Made by a program: the position numbers and the translations under genes
Notes under the pieces: generated by a model
The model's input: only the letters and a program-made list of their open reading frames with translations
What the model was told of the DNA's origin: nothing
The model's database searches: none
Assembly (NCBI GenBank): GCA_021295655.1
Contig: JAGWBX010000033.1
Coordinates: forward strand, 1,578-48,845
Length of the DNA stretch: 47,268 bases
DNA from: Candidatus Latescibacterota bacterium
Lineage (GTDB): Bacteria > Latescibacterota > UBA2968 > GCA-2709665
Direction of reading: 5' to 3'
In this document: piece after piece, positions 7,252-16,026 of the stretch
Numbering within the stretch: the first letter of the stretch is position 1
Layout of the letters: every line of letters starts with the position of its first letter

Positions 7252-9404
7252 CCCGCGACCGGGTTCTGGATTTTATCCGAAGTGAAACGGGGCGCCCGCT
7301 CAAGCCTCGCGAACTGAGCCGGGCATTGAGTGTGCCCGAAAACGACTATCGGCGATTCCGACGCCTGCTCGTTCAGCTCGAACGGGAAGGCGCCATCGTC
7401 AGGACGCGCAACAACCGCTTTGGCGCCCCCGACAGGCTCAATCTCGCAACGGGTCTTCTCAGCGTCAATCCCGATGGATTCGGATTTGTCTGCCGCGAAG
7501 AGGAAAACGACGTCTTTGTCGGTCCCGGCGGCTTGCGCGGGGCGTTGCACGGCGACCGCGTCGTGGTCCGGATATCCCGCAGGCGCGGCGGCAAACCCGA
7601 AGGCGAAATCAGCCGTGTGCTGGAACGCGGCGCCAGATCCATCCTCGGAATCTACCGCGCGGGAGCCCATTTCGCCTTTGTGGAACCGGACGATCCCCGA
7701 TTTCCACGGGATCTCCACGTCTCTCCCGAAAATGCCGGAGGCGCCAGCGACGGCCAACTGGTCGTTGCCCGGCTCCGGCCCTGGCTCCCGGGACATGCCG
7801 ACGCCGAAGGCGAGGTCGTCGACGTCCTGGGCCTACCCGGGGATCCGGGCATCGACACCCTTTCCATTGTGAAAGAGTACGACCTGCCCATCGAATTTCC
7901 CCCGCATGTACTTGAAGCCGCAGAGGCGTTTACAGACCGGATTCCCGAGGCAGAAACCCTTAACCGGTTGGACCTGCGTCACCTCTTCTGCGTTACCATC
8001 GATCCGGAAGACGCCCGGGACCACGACGACGCGGTTTCTCTGGAAGATAGACCGGGAGGCGGATACCGGCTGGGCGTACACATTGCCGACGTGGACCACT
8101 ACGTAAAGGAAGGCAGCCCGCTGGACCATGAGGCCATGGCGAGAGGGACCAGTGTCTACCTCATGGGCCGGGTCATTCCCATGCTTCCGGAGCGCCTATC
8201 CGGAAACCTGTGCTCCCTTCTTCCCGACAGGGACCGGCTGGCCGTCAGCGTGCTGATCGACCTGGATGCGAACGGACGGCCGATGAAGTCCCGGATCGCA
8301 CCGTCCATGGTCAGAAGCAGGGCAAGGCTGTCATACCTGCAGGCCCAGAAGTTTCTCAATGGAGGCGGGTCGGCCGATCCTGCGCCGCACGCAGACGTCT
8401 TGCGGAAGATGGACGTTCTGCGAAGGTGCATCACCGGCCGGCGGATGAAGCGGGGCGCGATCGATTTCAATATAGCCGAACCACGTATCGTCGTGGATTG
8501 CGAGGGTAATGTAACCGAAATCTCCAGGAGCGAACGCCTCGACAGCCACCGGATTATCGAGGAATTCATGCTTCTGGCCAACGAAACCGTCGGCCGCTAT
8601 CTGCGAGACAGGAATCTTCCAGTTCTGTACCGCATTCATGAAAGGCCGGACGCGCAGAAGCTATTGGAATTCGCAGACACGGCCGCCGCCTTCGGGTTCG
8701 GCTTTCCGCGGCGGAACCGGATCACGTCTTCCGATATCCAGAAATTCCTGGCCGCAGTCGAAGGAAAGCGTTTCGGGCAGGTGCTGAACGCGAGGCTGTT
8801 GCAGTCCATGAAGAAAGCCGTCTATTCGCCGGACAACGTCGGCCATTTCGGCCTCGCCTGCGACACCTATACCCACTTTACCTCCCCCATTCGGCGATAC
8901 CCCGACCTGATGGTCCACCGGCTCCTGAAAGAAGCAGGCGGCCTGACCGAAGAACGAAAGAACGGGCTCCGGGAACGGCTTCCGGCGCTCGGCGACGTCG
9001 TAACCGGCCGGGAAACCGTGGCTCAGGAGGCAGAAAGGGCGTCCGTCAAAGTCAAGCAGATCCGCTTTCTGGAAGATCGCGTCGGCGACGACTTCAATGC
9101 CGTTATCGTTGGCGTCCGGCCCATCGGATTCTTCGCGGAGCTCAACGACGTCCTGATTGACGGACTGGTCAGGGTCAGTACGATAGAAGACGACTACTAT
9201 GTGTATCACGAGAACGAAGGCGCGCTTATCGGACAACGCACCGGCAGACGGTTCCGGCTGGGCGACCCGGTGGTGGTCCGGTTGGTACGGGCGGACAGGA
9301 GATTCCGCCGGCTCGATTTTTTGTTGAAGGAAGGCGGTTCAAGGACCGAACGGGGGCGTAACCGCAGAAGCAAAAACGGCAGACGCAGACGGCGCAGGGG
9401 CTGA
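7242..9404 (+). CDS. rnr: Ribonuclease R (RNB-family 3'-5' exoribonuclease)
   Basis: A 720-aa processive hydrolytic 3'-5' exoribonuclease that can degrade structured RNA. Domains in order: N-terminal helix-turn-helix (about 1-60), two cold-shock/OB domains (about 65-210), RNB catalytic domain (about 240-570), S1 domain (about 620-700) and an Arg/Lys-rich tail ending in RRRRRRG. The catalytic acidic cluster is seen in IDPEDARDHDDA (Asp254, Asp260, Asp262, Asp263). HFTSPIRRYPDLMVHR is the conserved late RNB motif. The basic tail is typical of RNase R. There is no strong ribosome-binding site; the leader ORF 7207-7251 overlaps its start. purF follows after 15 nt, so the two are probably co-transcribed. 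Confidence 0.96.
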   Translation: MSITRDRVLDFIRSETGRPLKPRELSRALSVPENDYRRFRRLLVQLEREGAIVRTRNNRFGAPDRLNLATGLLSVNPDGFGFVCREEENDVFVGPGGLRGALHGDRVVVRISRRRGGKPEGEISRVLERGARSILGIYRAGAHFAFVEPDDPRFPRDLHVSPENAGGASDGQLVVARLRPWLPGHADAEGEVVDVLGLPGDPGIDTLSIVKEYDLPIEFPPHVLEAAEAFTDRIPEAETLNRLDLRHLFCVTIDPEDARDHDDAVSLEDRPGGGYRLGVHIADVDHYVKEGSPLDHEAMARGTSVYLMGRVIPMLPERLSGNLCSLLPDRDRLAVSVLIDLDANGRPMKSRIAPSMVRSRARLSYLQAQKFLNGGGSADPAPHADVLRKMDVLRRCITGRRMKRGAIDFNIAEPRIVVDCEGNVTEISRSERLDSHRIIEEFMLLANETVGRYLRDRNLPVLYRIHERPDAQKLLEFADTAAAFGFGFPRRNRITSSDIQKFLAAVEGKRFGQVLNARLLQSMKKAVYSPDNVGHFGLACDTYTHFTSPIRRYPDLMVHRLLKEAGGLTEERKNGLRERLPALGDVVTGRETVAQEAERASVKVKQIRFLEDRVGDDFNAVIVGVRPIGFFAELNDVLIDGLVRVSTIEDDYYVYHENEGALIGQRTGRRFRLGDPVVVRLVRADRRFRRLDFLLKEGGSRTERGRNRRSKNGRRRRRRG

Positions 9405-9419
9405 CCGACAGGAGGGCCG

Positions 9420-10832
9420 ATGGAACAGGGTGTAAAACACTTTTGCGGCATCTTCGGCATTTATGGGGACGGCGATTCGGCGAAACTTACCACGCTGGGC
9501 CTGCACGCCCTGCAGCACCGGGGTGAGGAAAGCAGTGGCATCGTTTCCGGTAACGGTGAGTACCTGTTCCGCCATACCGAAATGGGGCAGGTTGCCGACG
9601 TGTTCGCCGACGAGACCGTCATGAATCGGCTGCCGGGCCACCTGGCCATCGGGCACAATCGATATTCCACAACCGGATCCGACACCCTCTCCAACGCACA
9701 GCCCTTTCTGGCGGAGTGCCGGGACGCGTTTGTCGCCGTCGCGCACAACGGCAATCTCACCAATACAGCCGAACTCCGAAACGGGATGCAGGACGACGGC
9801 GCCATCTTCCAGACGACGACCGACAGCGAACTGATCCTGCACCTTGTCGCCAGATCCAGAGAAGAGAAGATGGCCGATCGAATTATGGACGCTTTACGGC
9901 GAATCGAGGGTGCTTATTCGCTGGTCCTGGCAACGGAAAACCAGTTGTTCGCGGCACGCGATCCCTACGGATTCCGTCCATTGTGCCTGGGACAGCTGGG
10001 CGATGCGTGGGTTGTCGCCTCCGAATCCTGCGCGCTCGACATCATCTCGGCACGCTATATTCGCGACATCGAACCCGGCGAACTCATTATGATAGATTCG
10101 CACGGTCTCCGCGCCTTTACGACCTCGGAAGCCGATCGCCACGCGTTCTGCATTTTCGAATATATCTATTTCTCACGGCCCGACAGCATCATCTTCGGCG
10201 ACAACGTGGACAAGACCCGGCGGCGCCTGGGCAGGCAGCTCGCCATAGAACAACCTGCCGCCGCAGACATCGTGATATCCGTGCCGGACTCCAGCAATAC
10301 CGCGGCGCTGGGATACGCCAATCAGTCCGGCATCAAGCACGAAATCGGCCTGATACGGAACCACTACGTCGGACGCACGTTTATCACTCCCGGACAGGAC
10401 AGTCGATCGTCCAAGGTCCGGCTCAAATTCAACCCGGTCAGGGGGGTCCTGAACGGGAAGCGGGTGGTTGTCGTGGAAGATTCGATTGTCCGGGGCACCA
10501 CCCTCAAACACCTGGTTCGCATGTTGCGCGAAGCGGGCGCCCGGCAGGTTCACGTGCGTGTGAGCTGCCCTCCCATTGTGGGTCCGTGCTTTTACGGAAT
10601 TGACTTTCAGACCGAAAAGGAACTGATCGCCAGCGCCAAAACCGTGGAGCAGATCCGCGAACATCTCGGCGTGGACAGCCTGGGTTATCTCTCGCTCGAC
10701 GGCATGCTCGGCGTGGCCCCAAACTCCTCGCTCCAGTATTGCACGGCCTGTTTTACGCAAGACTATCCGATCCCCATCGAACACGAGGCCGGCAAGCTGA
10801 TCCTCGAAAGACGGGCGGGCAACCTTTTCTGA
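9420..10832 (+). CDS. purF: Amidophosphoribosyltransferase
   Basis: The first committed enzyme of purine biosynthesis: PRPP + glutamine gives 5-phosphoribosylamine + glutamate. The 470-aa chain has an N-terminal Ntn-type glutaminase domain with nucleophile Cys9 (FCGIFGIYG) behind an 8-residue propeptide, then a phosphoribosyltransferase domain with the PRPP loop VVVVEDSIVRGTT (349-361). Four cysteines at 244, 390, 441 and 444 (the last pair as CTAC) match the [4Fe-4S] ligands of the Bacillus-type enzyme. This is therefore the oxygen-sensitive Fe-S form, dependent on Fe-S assembly. The ATG follows CAGGAGGG by 5 nt. Confidence 0.97.
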   Translation: MEQGVKHFCGIFGIYGDGDSAKLTTLGLHALQHRGEESSGIVSGNGEYLFRHTEMGQVADVFADETVMNRLPGHLAIGHNRYSTTGSDTLSNAQPFLAECRDAFVAVAHNGNLTNTAELRNGMQDDGAIFQTTTDSELILHLVARSREEKMADRIMDALRRIEGAYSLVLATENQLFAARDPYGFRPLCLGQLGDAWVVASESCALDIISARYIRDIEPGELIMIDSHGLRAFTTSEADRHAFCIFEYIYFSRPDSIIFGDNVDKTRRRLGRQLAIEQPAAADIVISVPDSSNTAALGYANQSGIKHEIGLIRNHYVGRTFITPGQDSRSSKVRLKFNPVRGVLNGKRVVVVEDSIVRGTTLKHLVRMLREAGARQVHVRVSCPPIVGPCFYGIDFQTEKELIASAKTVEQIREHLGVDSLGYLSLDGMLGVAPNSSLQYCTACFTQDYPIPIEHEAGKLILERRAGNLF

Positions 10833-10918
10833 TCCGGATCGTGAAACTGTCAGTAACCCCTTCCGTGCGGTCGCTCTTCCTGTTCGACGTCCATTGTTCC
10901 GGATTCAACGCGTAGAAT

Positions 10919-12829
10919 ATGAAAACACGCACACTCCTCATTCTCTTCGGTTTCACGTGCTTTGCGGGTGGCGCCGCGCCACTACAGGCGGTCGACCCTC
11001 CACGGGCCGAACCTCGCGGGACGGATTCCCGTGCGCTGGGTCATTTCATCGACGCCAAAAGGTACAAACTTGCCGGACAAATTGAAGAAGCTGTAGCGTC
11101 GCTGAGAGCGGCCATTGCCATCGATTCCACCGCTGCCACGCTGTACAATTCCCTTGCGCACAACCTGATCTCGTTGAACCGCATAGCCGAAGCAGGCGAA
11201 GCGGCGCGAAAAGCCGTACGGCTGGAACCCCGGGCCCCGGCGCATCGATGGCTGCTGTTCGACACCCTGGCCAAAGGACAACGGGATTCCACGCTGGCAA
11301 CGGCCCAACTCGAGGCCATCACGCGCCTGAAACCCGCGGATTTCCGGGCATATGCCCATCTTCTCCAGATCTACACGGCCAGACGGCAGCGTCAGGAGGT
11401 TTTACGTACACTGGATCGGGCCGCTGCTGTACCCACGTCGAACATCCGGTTCGATCTGTTGATCGCCGACGGGTATCAGAGGCTGAATCTGCCCCTCAGG
11501 GCGGCCGGCATCTACCGCAGAATTCTACATCGCGATCCTGAACAGGTCCAGATCTGGAATCGCCTTGGCGACCTGACGTTCGCCGAAGGCGACACGCTGA
11601 AGGCCGCATCGATATATCGTTCCGGTCTGGCGCATTTTCGACACCGCTTGAACAAAACCACGATCACGCTCTGGAAGAAGCTGATTTCAATATACGATCG
11701 TCACAACCATCTGGAAGCCCTGATTTCGGAAACGCCACTGGATACGCTCTTTCTGGACCGGCTGTCAATCCACCTCCCGCAAAGCATTCCACGTTCGGAC
11801 GCCGAGAGCGGCCTGGACACACTACGTTTTCAGCACACGGAAGCCCTTCTGGACCGTCTTATGGAGGAACTGCCAGATCGACACGACCTGCTCGGCCGGA
11901 AGGGGTCGCTGCTGTTATCCATGGACCGCCCGGACGAGGCACGAGAATCCTTCCTCAGGGCGATATCCGTCAAATCCGATCCGATGTACCGCCTGGGCGT
12001 TGCCCATACCTATCTGAACCAACGGGATTGGGACCCGGCCATCGGGATTCTCAATGGACTCTTCGGCGAAACCCCGGCCGATTCCGATCTTTACGCCCGG
12101 ATCGTGTTCGATCTCGGACGGACGTACCGCCTGAGCAATCGCCCCAAACAGGCCAGACAGGTCTACAACCTGGCCGTTAACGCCCGGCCGGATGACCTCC
12201 GTTTTCGACTGGAGTTTGGGCGTACCTATCTGGCAGAGAAAAACTGGGAAGCCGCAATTCCCGAACTCGAAAGTCTTCTGAGCCGCCTCGAAGACGACAC
12301 GGAACTCCTGGAGGACGTACTTTTCGACTTGGGCCACAGTTACGAGCGGTCGGGGCGGTTCGAAAACGCCGTTGCCGTTTTCCAGCGCCTTCTTGCCAGG
12401 GCGCCCGACAACCACCAGGCACTCAACTATCTGGGTTACATGTTCGCGGAAAAAGGCGTTCGCCTGGGGGAAGCGGAGCATTATATCCAACGTGCGCTGA
12501 AGGTCGACCCGAAAAACGGCGCGTACCTGGACAGCATGGGATGGGTCTATTTCCAGCAACAGCGATACAGCGACGCAATGCGGTTTCTCAAGCTTGCATT
12601 GAAAGCCGAAGAAAGCAGGCTGAACAAGATCGAAACGGCGTTCCGCACACCCGACCAGCTTGAGAATCTGTCGATCATTCTGGACCACGTCGGCGATGCC
12701 GCGCGGGCCCTGGGCAACATCCACGAAGCCCTCGAACACTGGCGGCGCGCGGCCGATCTGAATCCCGGCAACGATTCCATCCGGCGCAAACTGCAATCGT
12801 TCCGCCCCAACAACGCAAGCGGACCCTGA
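10919..12829 (+). CDS. Secreted or periplasmic tetratricopeptide-repeat protein
   Basis: 636 aa with an N-terminal signal peptide (MKTRTLLILFGFTCFAGG, cleavage probably near residue 24). It is followed almost entirely by TPR-like helical pairs, seen as recurring A..L.P.....L...G patterns from about residue 45 to 625. TPR arrays act as protein-interaction scaffolds; no catalytic motif is visible. It overlaps functionally with the next gene: the ATG of the lipoprotein at 12831 lies 1 nt after this stop, so translation is likely coupled. The pair may handle envelope assembly or lipoprotein transport, which is inference from context. There is no clear ribosome-binding site. Confidence 0.85.
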   Translation: MKTRTLLILFGFTCFAGGAAPLQAVDPPRAEPRGTDSRALGHFIDAKRYKLAGQIEEAVASLRAAIAIDSTAATLYNSLAHNLISLNRIAEAGEAARKAVRLEPRAPAHRWLLFDTLAKGQRDSTLATAQLEAITRLKPADFRAYAHLLQIYTARRQRQEVLRTLDRAAAVPTSNIRFDLLIADGYQRLNLPLRAAGIYRRILHRDPEQVQIWNRLGDLTFAEGDTLKAASIYRSGLAHFRHRLNKTTITLWKKLISIYDRHNHLEALISETPLDTLFLDRLSIHLPQSIPRSDAESGLDTLRFQHTEALLDRLMEELPDRHDLLGRKGSLLLSMDRPDEARESFLRAISVKSDPMYRLGVAHTYLNQRDWDPAIGILNGLFGETPADSDLYARIVFDLGRTYRLSNRPKQARQVYNLAVNARPDDLRFRLEFGRTYLAEKNWEAAIPELESLLSRLEDDTELLEDVLFDLGHSYERSGRFENAVAVFQRLLARAPDNHQALNYLGYMFAEKGVRLGEAEHYIQRALKVDPKNGAYLDSMGWVYFQQQRYSDAMRFLKLALKAEESRLNKIETAFRTPDQLENLSIILDHVGDAARALGNIHEALEHWRRAADLNPGNDSIRRKLQSFRPNNASGP

Positions 12830-12830
12830 A

Positions 12831-13628
12831 ATGGCACGCCAGCAGCGGTCCGGAACGCGATCCGTCACGCCTAAACCTGCCCTTTGTCTGCTTCTCCTCG
12901 CGCTTTCCGGCTGTGCCGCATCCCTCTCCCGCCTCCCGGAAGTCGCACCCCTGTCGACCCCCGCCGACCTGCTGCGCATCGTCTCCACGAGGGTCGACAG
13001 CCTTCACGACCTTGAGGTCCGTGCCGGAATCAATATGCGCGTAGACGGCGTCAAACAGAACGGCGTTGTCGTACTCTTCTACCGGTTTCCGGACGCTTTG
13101 AAAATAGAGATGAAGGTGTTATTCAGCAGCGTCCTTTCCGCACTTGCCCGCGGCGACTCGCTTTCGGTATACCTGGCCAGGACCAACCACTATCTGGAGG
13201 GACCTTCGGCGGACGTGCTGCGCACCGTCACCGGGGTGGATCTCACGCCGTACGGCGCCCGTGAGGCGATATTGGGCCTCGTCGATCTCTCTCCACTGAG
13301 TCTGCCGCGAATCGGCGAGTATGTGACCCGCCGCGACACGCTTTTCGTAGAGATTATCGAACCCCTGTGGACGCGCCGCCTTCGTTTCGATTCCCGCACG
13401 GCCGTTCTGCTCGAAGAGCGCGTCTACACGCCACGCGGATCGCTGGTATCCCGCCGAATCCTCTCCGAATACCAGCTTCAGAACGGCATTGCCCTTCCGC
13501 GCCGTATGGAAATCATCCAGGGCAGCGACCGGATCCGGATTCAGGTCATCAGCCGGAAGGTCAATTCCGGGGTGCCGGATCACCGGTTTCGACTTAAAGT
13601 GCCCGCAGACGTCATTCACCTCGAATGA
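12831..13628 (+). CDS. Outer-membrane-type lipoprotein, DUF4292/LolA-like fold
   Basis: 265 aa. The N-terminus has a long basic stretch, a hydrophobic core and a lipobox LSGC, so Cys28 would be lipidated; Ala at +2 favours the outer membrane. The rest is predicted mostly beta: a RAGINMRVDGVK-like opening, FPDALKIEMKVLFSS, and a later DSRTAVLLEERVY section. This resembles the DUF4292/outer-membrane lipoprotein-carrier type of half-barrel. Family assignment is by overall pattern and is moderate. It is translationally linked to the TPR gene upstream (stop and start 1 nt apart) and faces the GWxTD gene tail to tail. Confidence 0.72.
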   Translation: MARQQRSGTRSVTPKPALCLLLLALSGCAASLSRLPEVAPLSTPADLLRIVSTRVDSLHDLEVRAGINMRVDGVKQNGVVVLFYRFPDALKIEMKVLFSSVLSALARGDSLSVYLARTNHYLEGPSADVLRTVTGVDLTPYGAREAILGLVDLSPLSLPRIGEYVTRRDTLFVEIIEPLWTRRLRFDSRTAVLLEERVYTPRGSLVSRRILSEYQLQNGIALPRRMEIIQGSDRIRIQVISRKVNSGVPDHRFRLKVPADVIHLE

Positions 13629-13682
13629 CGCGGAGCGAGGGGTGGTCCTCCTGCTTCGGCCGTCTCACGCGACTCCCCTGCT

Positions 13683-15917
13683 TCACTCGATCACCCGGAA
13701 TAACACGCGTCTCTCGTCTCCCTGACCCGCACGGTTCAGGTCCTTCAGTTCTACAGACAGGGCGTGTACTCCCAACCGGACCCTGTCCAGTTCGATTTGA
13801 AGATAGGTGAAATCATCCGCCCGGTCCCCCTCATACCGGACGGTGACCGCGGTTTCTCGCGTATCCCTGTCCAACTTGCGGACCATCCTTGAAACCCGGT
13901 CTCGCTCGGCAGGAATGTACCTCACCTGATATTCGACGGGCCCGTCCTCCCGGACCGCTCCAATCCGTAAACGCACGTTCCCGGGCGGTTCCGCCAGCGC
14001 CACAGCCTCGAATCTCCCGGGAACCACCTCGGTTGCTTCCGGCTGCCCGATCCGATAGGTTATCTCGTATTTTGTCCTTCCGAAATCATCCCGCGTCAGA
14101 TTGTAGACCTCGAAATAGATGTACACGGATTCCGCATGATAGAAGGTGTGCAAAGGATTCAACGCTACCTTCAGATCCTCACGCCGTTTCGGAAACGGAT
14201 CGTCCATCTCAATGCCGGTTGCCATGAGCAGATCGCTCATCGCCACCGAGGAATCTTCAGCTGCAAAGGCGAACGTGTTCCTGAACGTCCCGATGGACCG
14301 GGTCCCGCGGTCCTGCACCTCGGCGATGAGATGATAATCCCCCGGTTCGACCATCAGCGTCGACTTTGACAGAAGGTACCGCGCTCTGAGACTATCCTCT
14401 CCCACGTCCGCAAGCCATCGGGTCGCATACACCGCCCGCGAGACCGCATTCCAGGCGCCGTCAAACACGAAAAGCCCGTCCCGCAGGTCGACCGCGCCGG
14501 TGTCGGACGTCCTCAACTTCTCCTTCGCAATCGCATAGGCCACCTCGAGGCGTATCTTGCCGTCATCTCGAAACGCGGCCGCCTGGTACGGCATGCTGTA
14601 CTTCAGGTCGCGATAGGGATCGACGAATCGCTGCGGCGTGCGTTTGAGGACCCACTCTCCCGAAGGAAAATGGAGAGAACTGACGTCAAAGTGCCACCCG
14701 TCCAAGCCGTTCCAGTTCCTGAATCGAAATGAAAAGCCTTCATACGCCCACAGTTCGGTGTGCGTCTGAGCGGTCCCTCCCTGCTGGCCCACCTCGGGTC
14801 GCGTCACCTTCCGGCTGAGCGGGTCTCCGTATTTGATGTAGACCCGACCCATTTCCGTGCGCCACCCCGCAATCCCCCTCCGGGGCTTGCCAAACCGCAG
14901 ATTGGCATAGGCCACACGGCGGTAGTGCTCCATTCTCCGTTCGTTCCATTCCGTCAGCAGCAGCGGGTCCTGTCCGCGCCAGAACTGCTCCCGCCCGGAA
15001 GTGCCCGCCCACGCACCCCCGACCTCCTGAGTCTGAGAATCCGCTTTCGCTGCCCGCACCCGTTTCTCGTCTCCGGCGACGGTCTCCAGCGACTCGATGA
15101 TCGACCGTTCCTCAGCGTCCATCCTCTCAAGAGCCCGGACGTAAAAATCCCATGCCTTTTCCGGATATCCGCCGGTGTGGTAGCCCAACCCGGCGAACAG
15201 CAACGCGTCCTTGTCCGCGGGAAATTCCTTCAGCAGTGAGTTGGCAACGCTGACCAGCGCTCTTCCCGCGGCCTCTGGAGCGGCTTTCATATCCTCCATA
15301 TAGACCAGGCCCAACTGGTAATAGGCGTCCTTAAAGCACGGATCGTGCTGAATGCTTTGCCCGAGATTCCGGATTGCCAGCTCACGGAATTCCCTGGCGA
15401 AATGACGCCACTCCAGCAACAAACGATGGCTGCTGCCCTCCGTGTCGATCATGTTCCAATACTTCATAAAGTCCTTTACATAGTATACTCCAAGCCCGAA
15501 GGCCGCACGCGCGTTTCGGGGATTACGCTCCAGGACCGCTTCATATTGTCGTTTTGCGTTAAACAGAAACCCCTGCGCCCACAGGAGATCGCCCAGCAAC
15601 ACCCGATGTTCCCCATTTTCCGGATCCAGGTGGATTGCGCGCCGCAGGAATTTCTCGGCGTCGCTCCTGGCAAGAGGCGTGTTTTTCGACATATGCAGCC
15701 TGGCGATTTCCACATGTGCCAGGACGTGGTTTTCATCCAGCGCCAGCACGTCATTCAACGCGCGCAGACTCTCCCCGGACGAGACCCGTCCCAGCCGCTC
15801 GACCGCAATCCGGAAGGCCGCATCTGCCGATTCTCGTGCAGGTACAGATGCGAATCCGTCACTGAACCAGACGAATGCGCCAACGACAAGGAACCCCGTT
15901 CCGAGTCTGATCTTCAC
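13683..15917 (-). CDS. TPR plus GWxTD-domain exported protein
   Basis: About 744 aa: signal peptide (KIRLGTGFLVVGAFVWF), TPR-like helices over residues about 35-270, then a GWxTD domain whose signature reads GIAGWRTEMGRVYIKYGDP near residues 350-366 (Glu in the usual Asp position). The C-terminal 300 residues look like beta-sandwich modules. GWxTD proteins are common in Bacteroidota, Gemmatimonadota, Latescibacterota and related groups; their function is unknown. I prefer GTG 15917, with TTGAGGA 5-7 nt upstream; an in-frame TTG at 15923 is an alternative. The convergent lipoprotein gene ends 54 nt away. Confidence 0.85.
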   Translation of the reverse strand: MKIRLGTGFLVVGAFVWFSDGFASVPARESADAAFRIAVERLGRVSSGESLRALNDVLALDENHVLAHVEIARLHMSKNTPLARSDAEKFLRRAIHLDPENGEHRVLLGDLLWAQGFLFNAKRQYEAVLERNPRNARAAFGLGVYYVKDFMKYWNMIDTEGSSHRLLLEWRHFAREFRELAIRNLGQSIQHDPCFKDAYYQLGLVYMEDMKAAPEAAGRALVSVANSLLKEFPADKDALLFAGLGYHTGGYPEKAWDFYVRALERMDAEERSIIESLETVAGDEKRVRAAKADSQTQEVGGAWAGTSGREQFWRGQDPLLLTEWNERRMEHYRRVAYANLRFGKPRRGIAGWRTEMGRVYIKYGDPLSRKVTRPEVGQQGGTAQTHTELWAYEGFSFRFRNWNGLDGWHFDVSSLHFPSGEWVLKRTPQRFVDPYRDLKYSMPYQAAAFRDDGKIRLEVAYAIAKEKLRTSDTGAVDLRDGLFVFDGAWNAVSRAVYATRWLADVGEDSLRARYLLSKSTLMVEPGDYHLIAEVQDRGTRSIGTFRNTFAFAAEDSSVAMSDLLMATGIEMDDPFPKRREDLKVALNPLHTFYHAESVYIYFEVYNLTRDDFGRTKYEITYRIGQPEATEVVPGRFEAVALAEPPGNVRLRIGAVREDGPVEYQVRYIPAERDRVSRMVRKLDRDTRETAVTVRYEGDRADDFTYLQIELDRVRLGVHALSVELKDLNRAGQGDERRVLFRVIE

Positions 15918-16026
15918 GTCCAATCCTCAAGTACGAAAAAAGCCCGAACTCCCCGCACGAGACCGTCCGCTATGCAGTTTCATACATCCGGGCAGGCAGT
16001 TTCGCGGGGACGTCCGAGTCTCGCGC

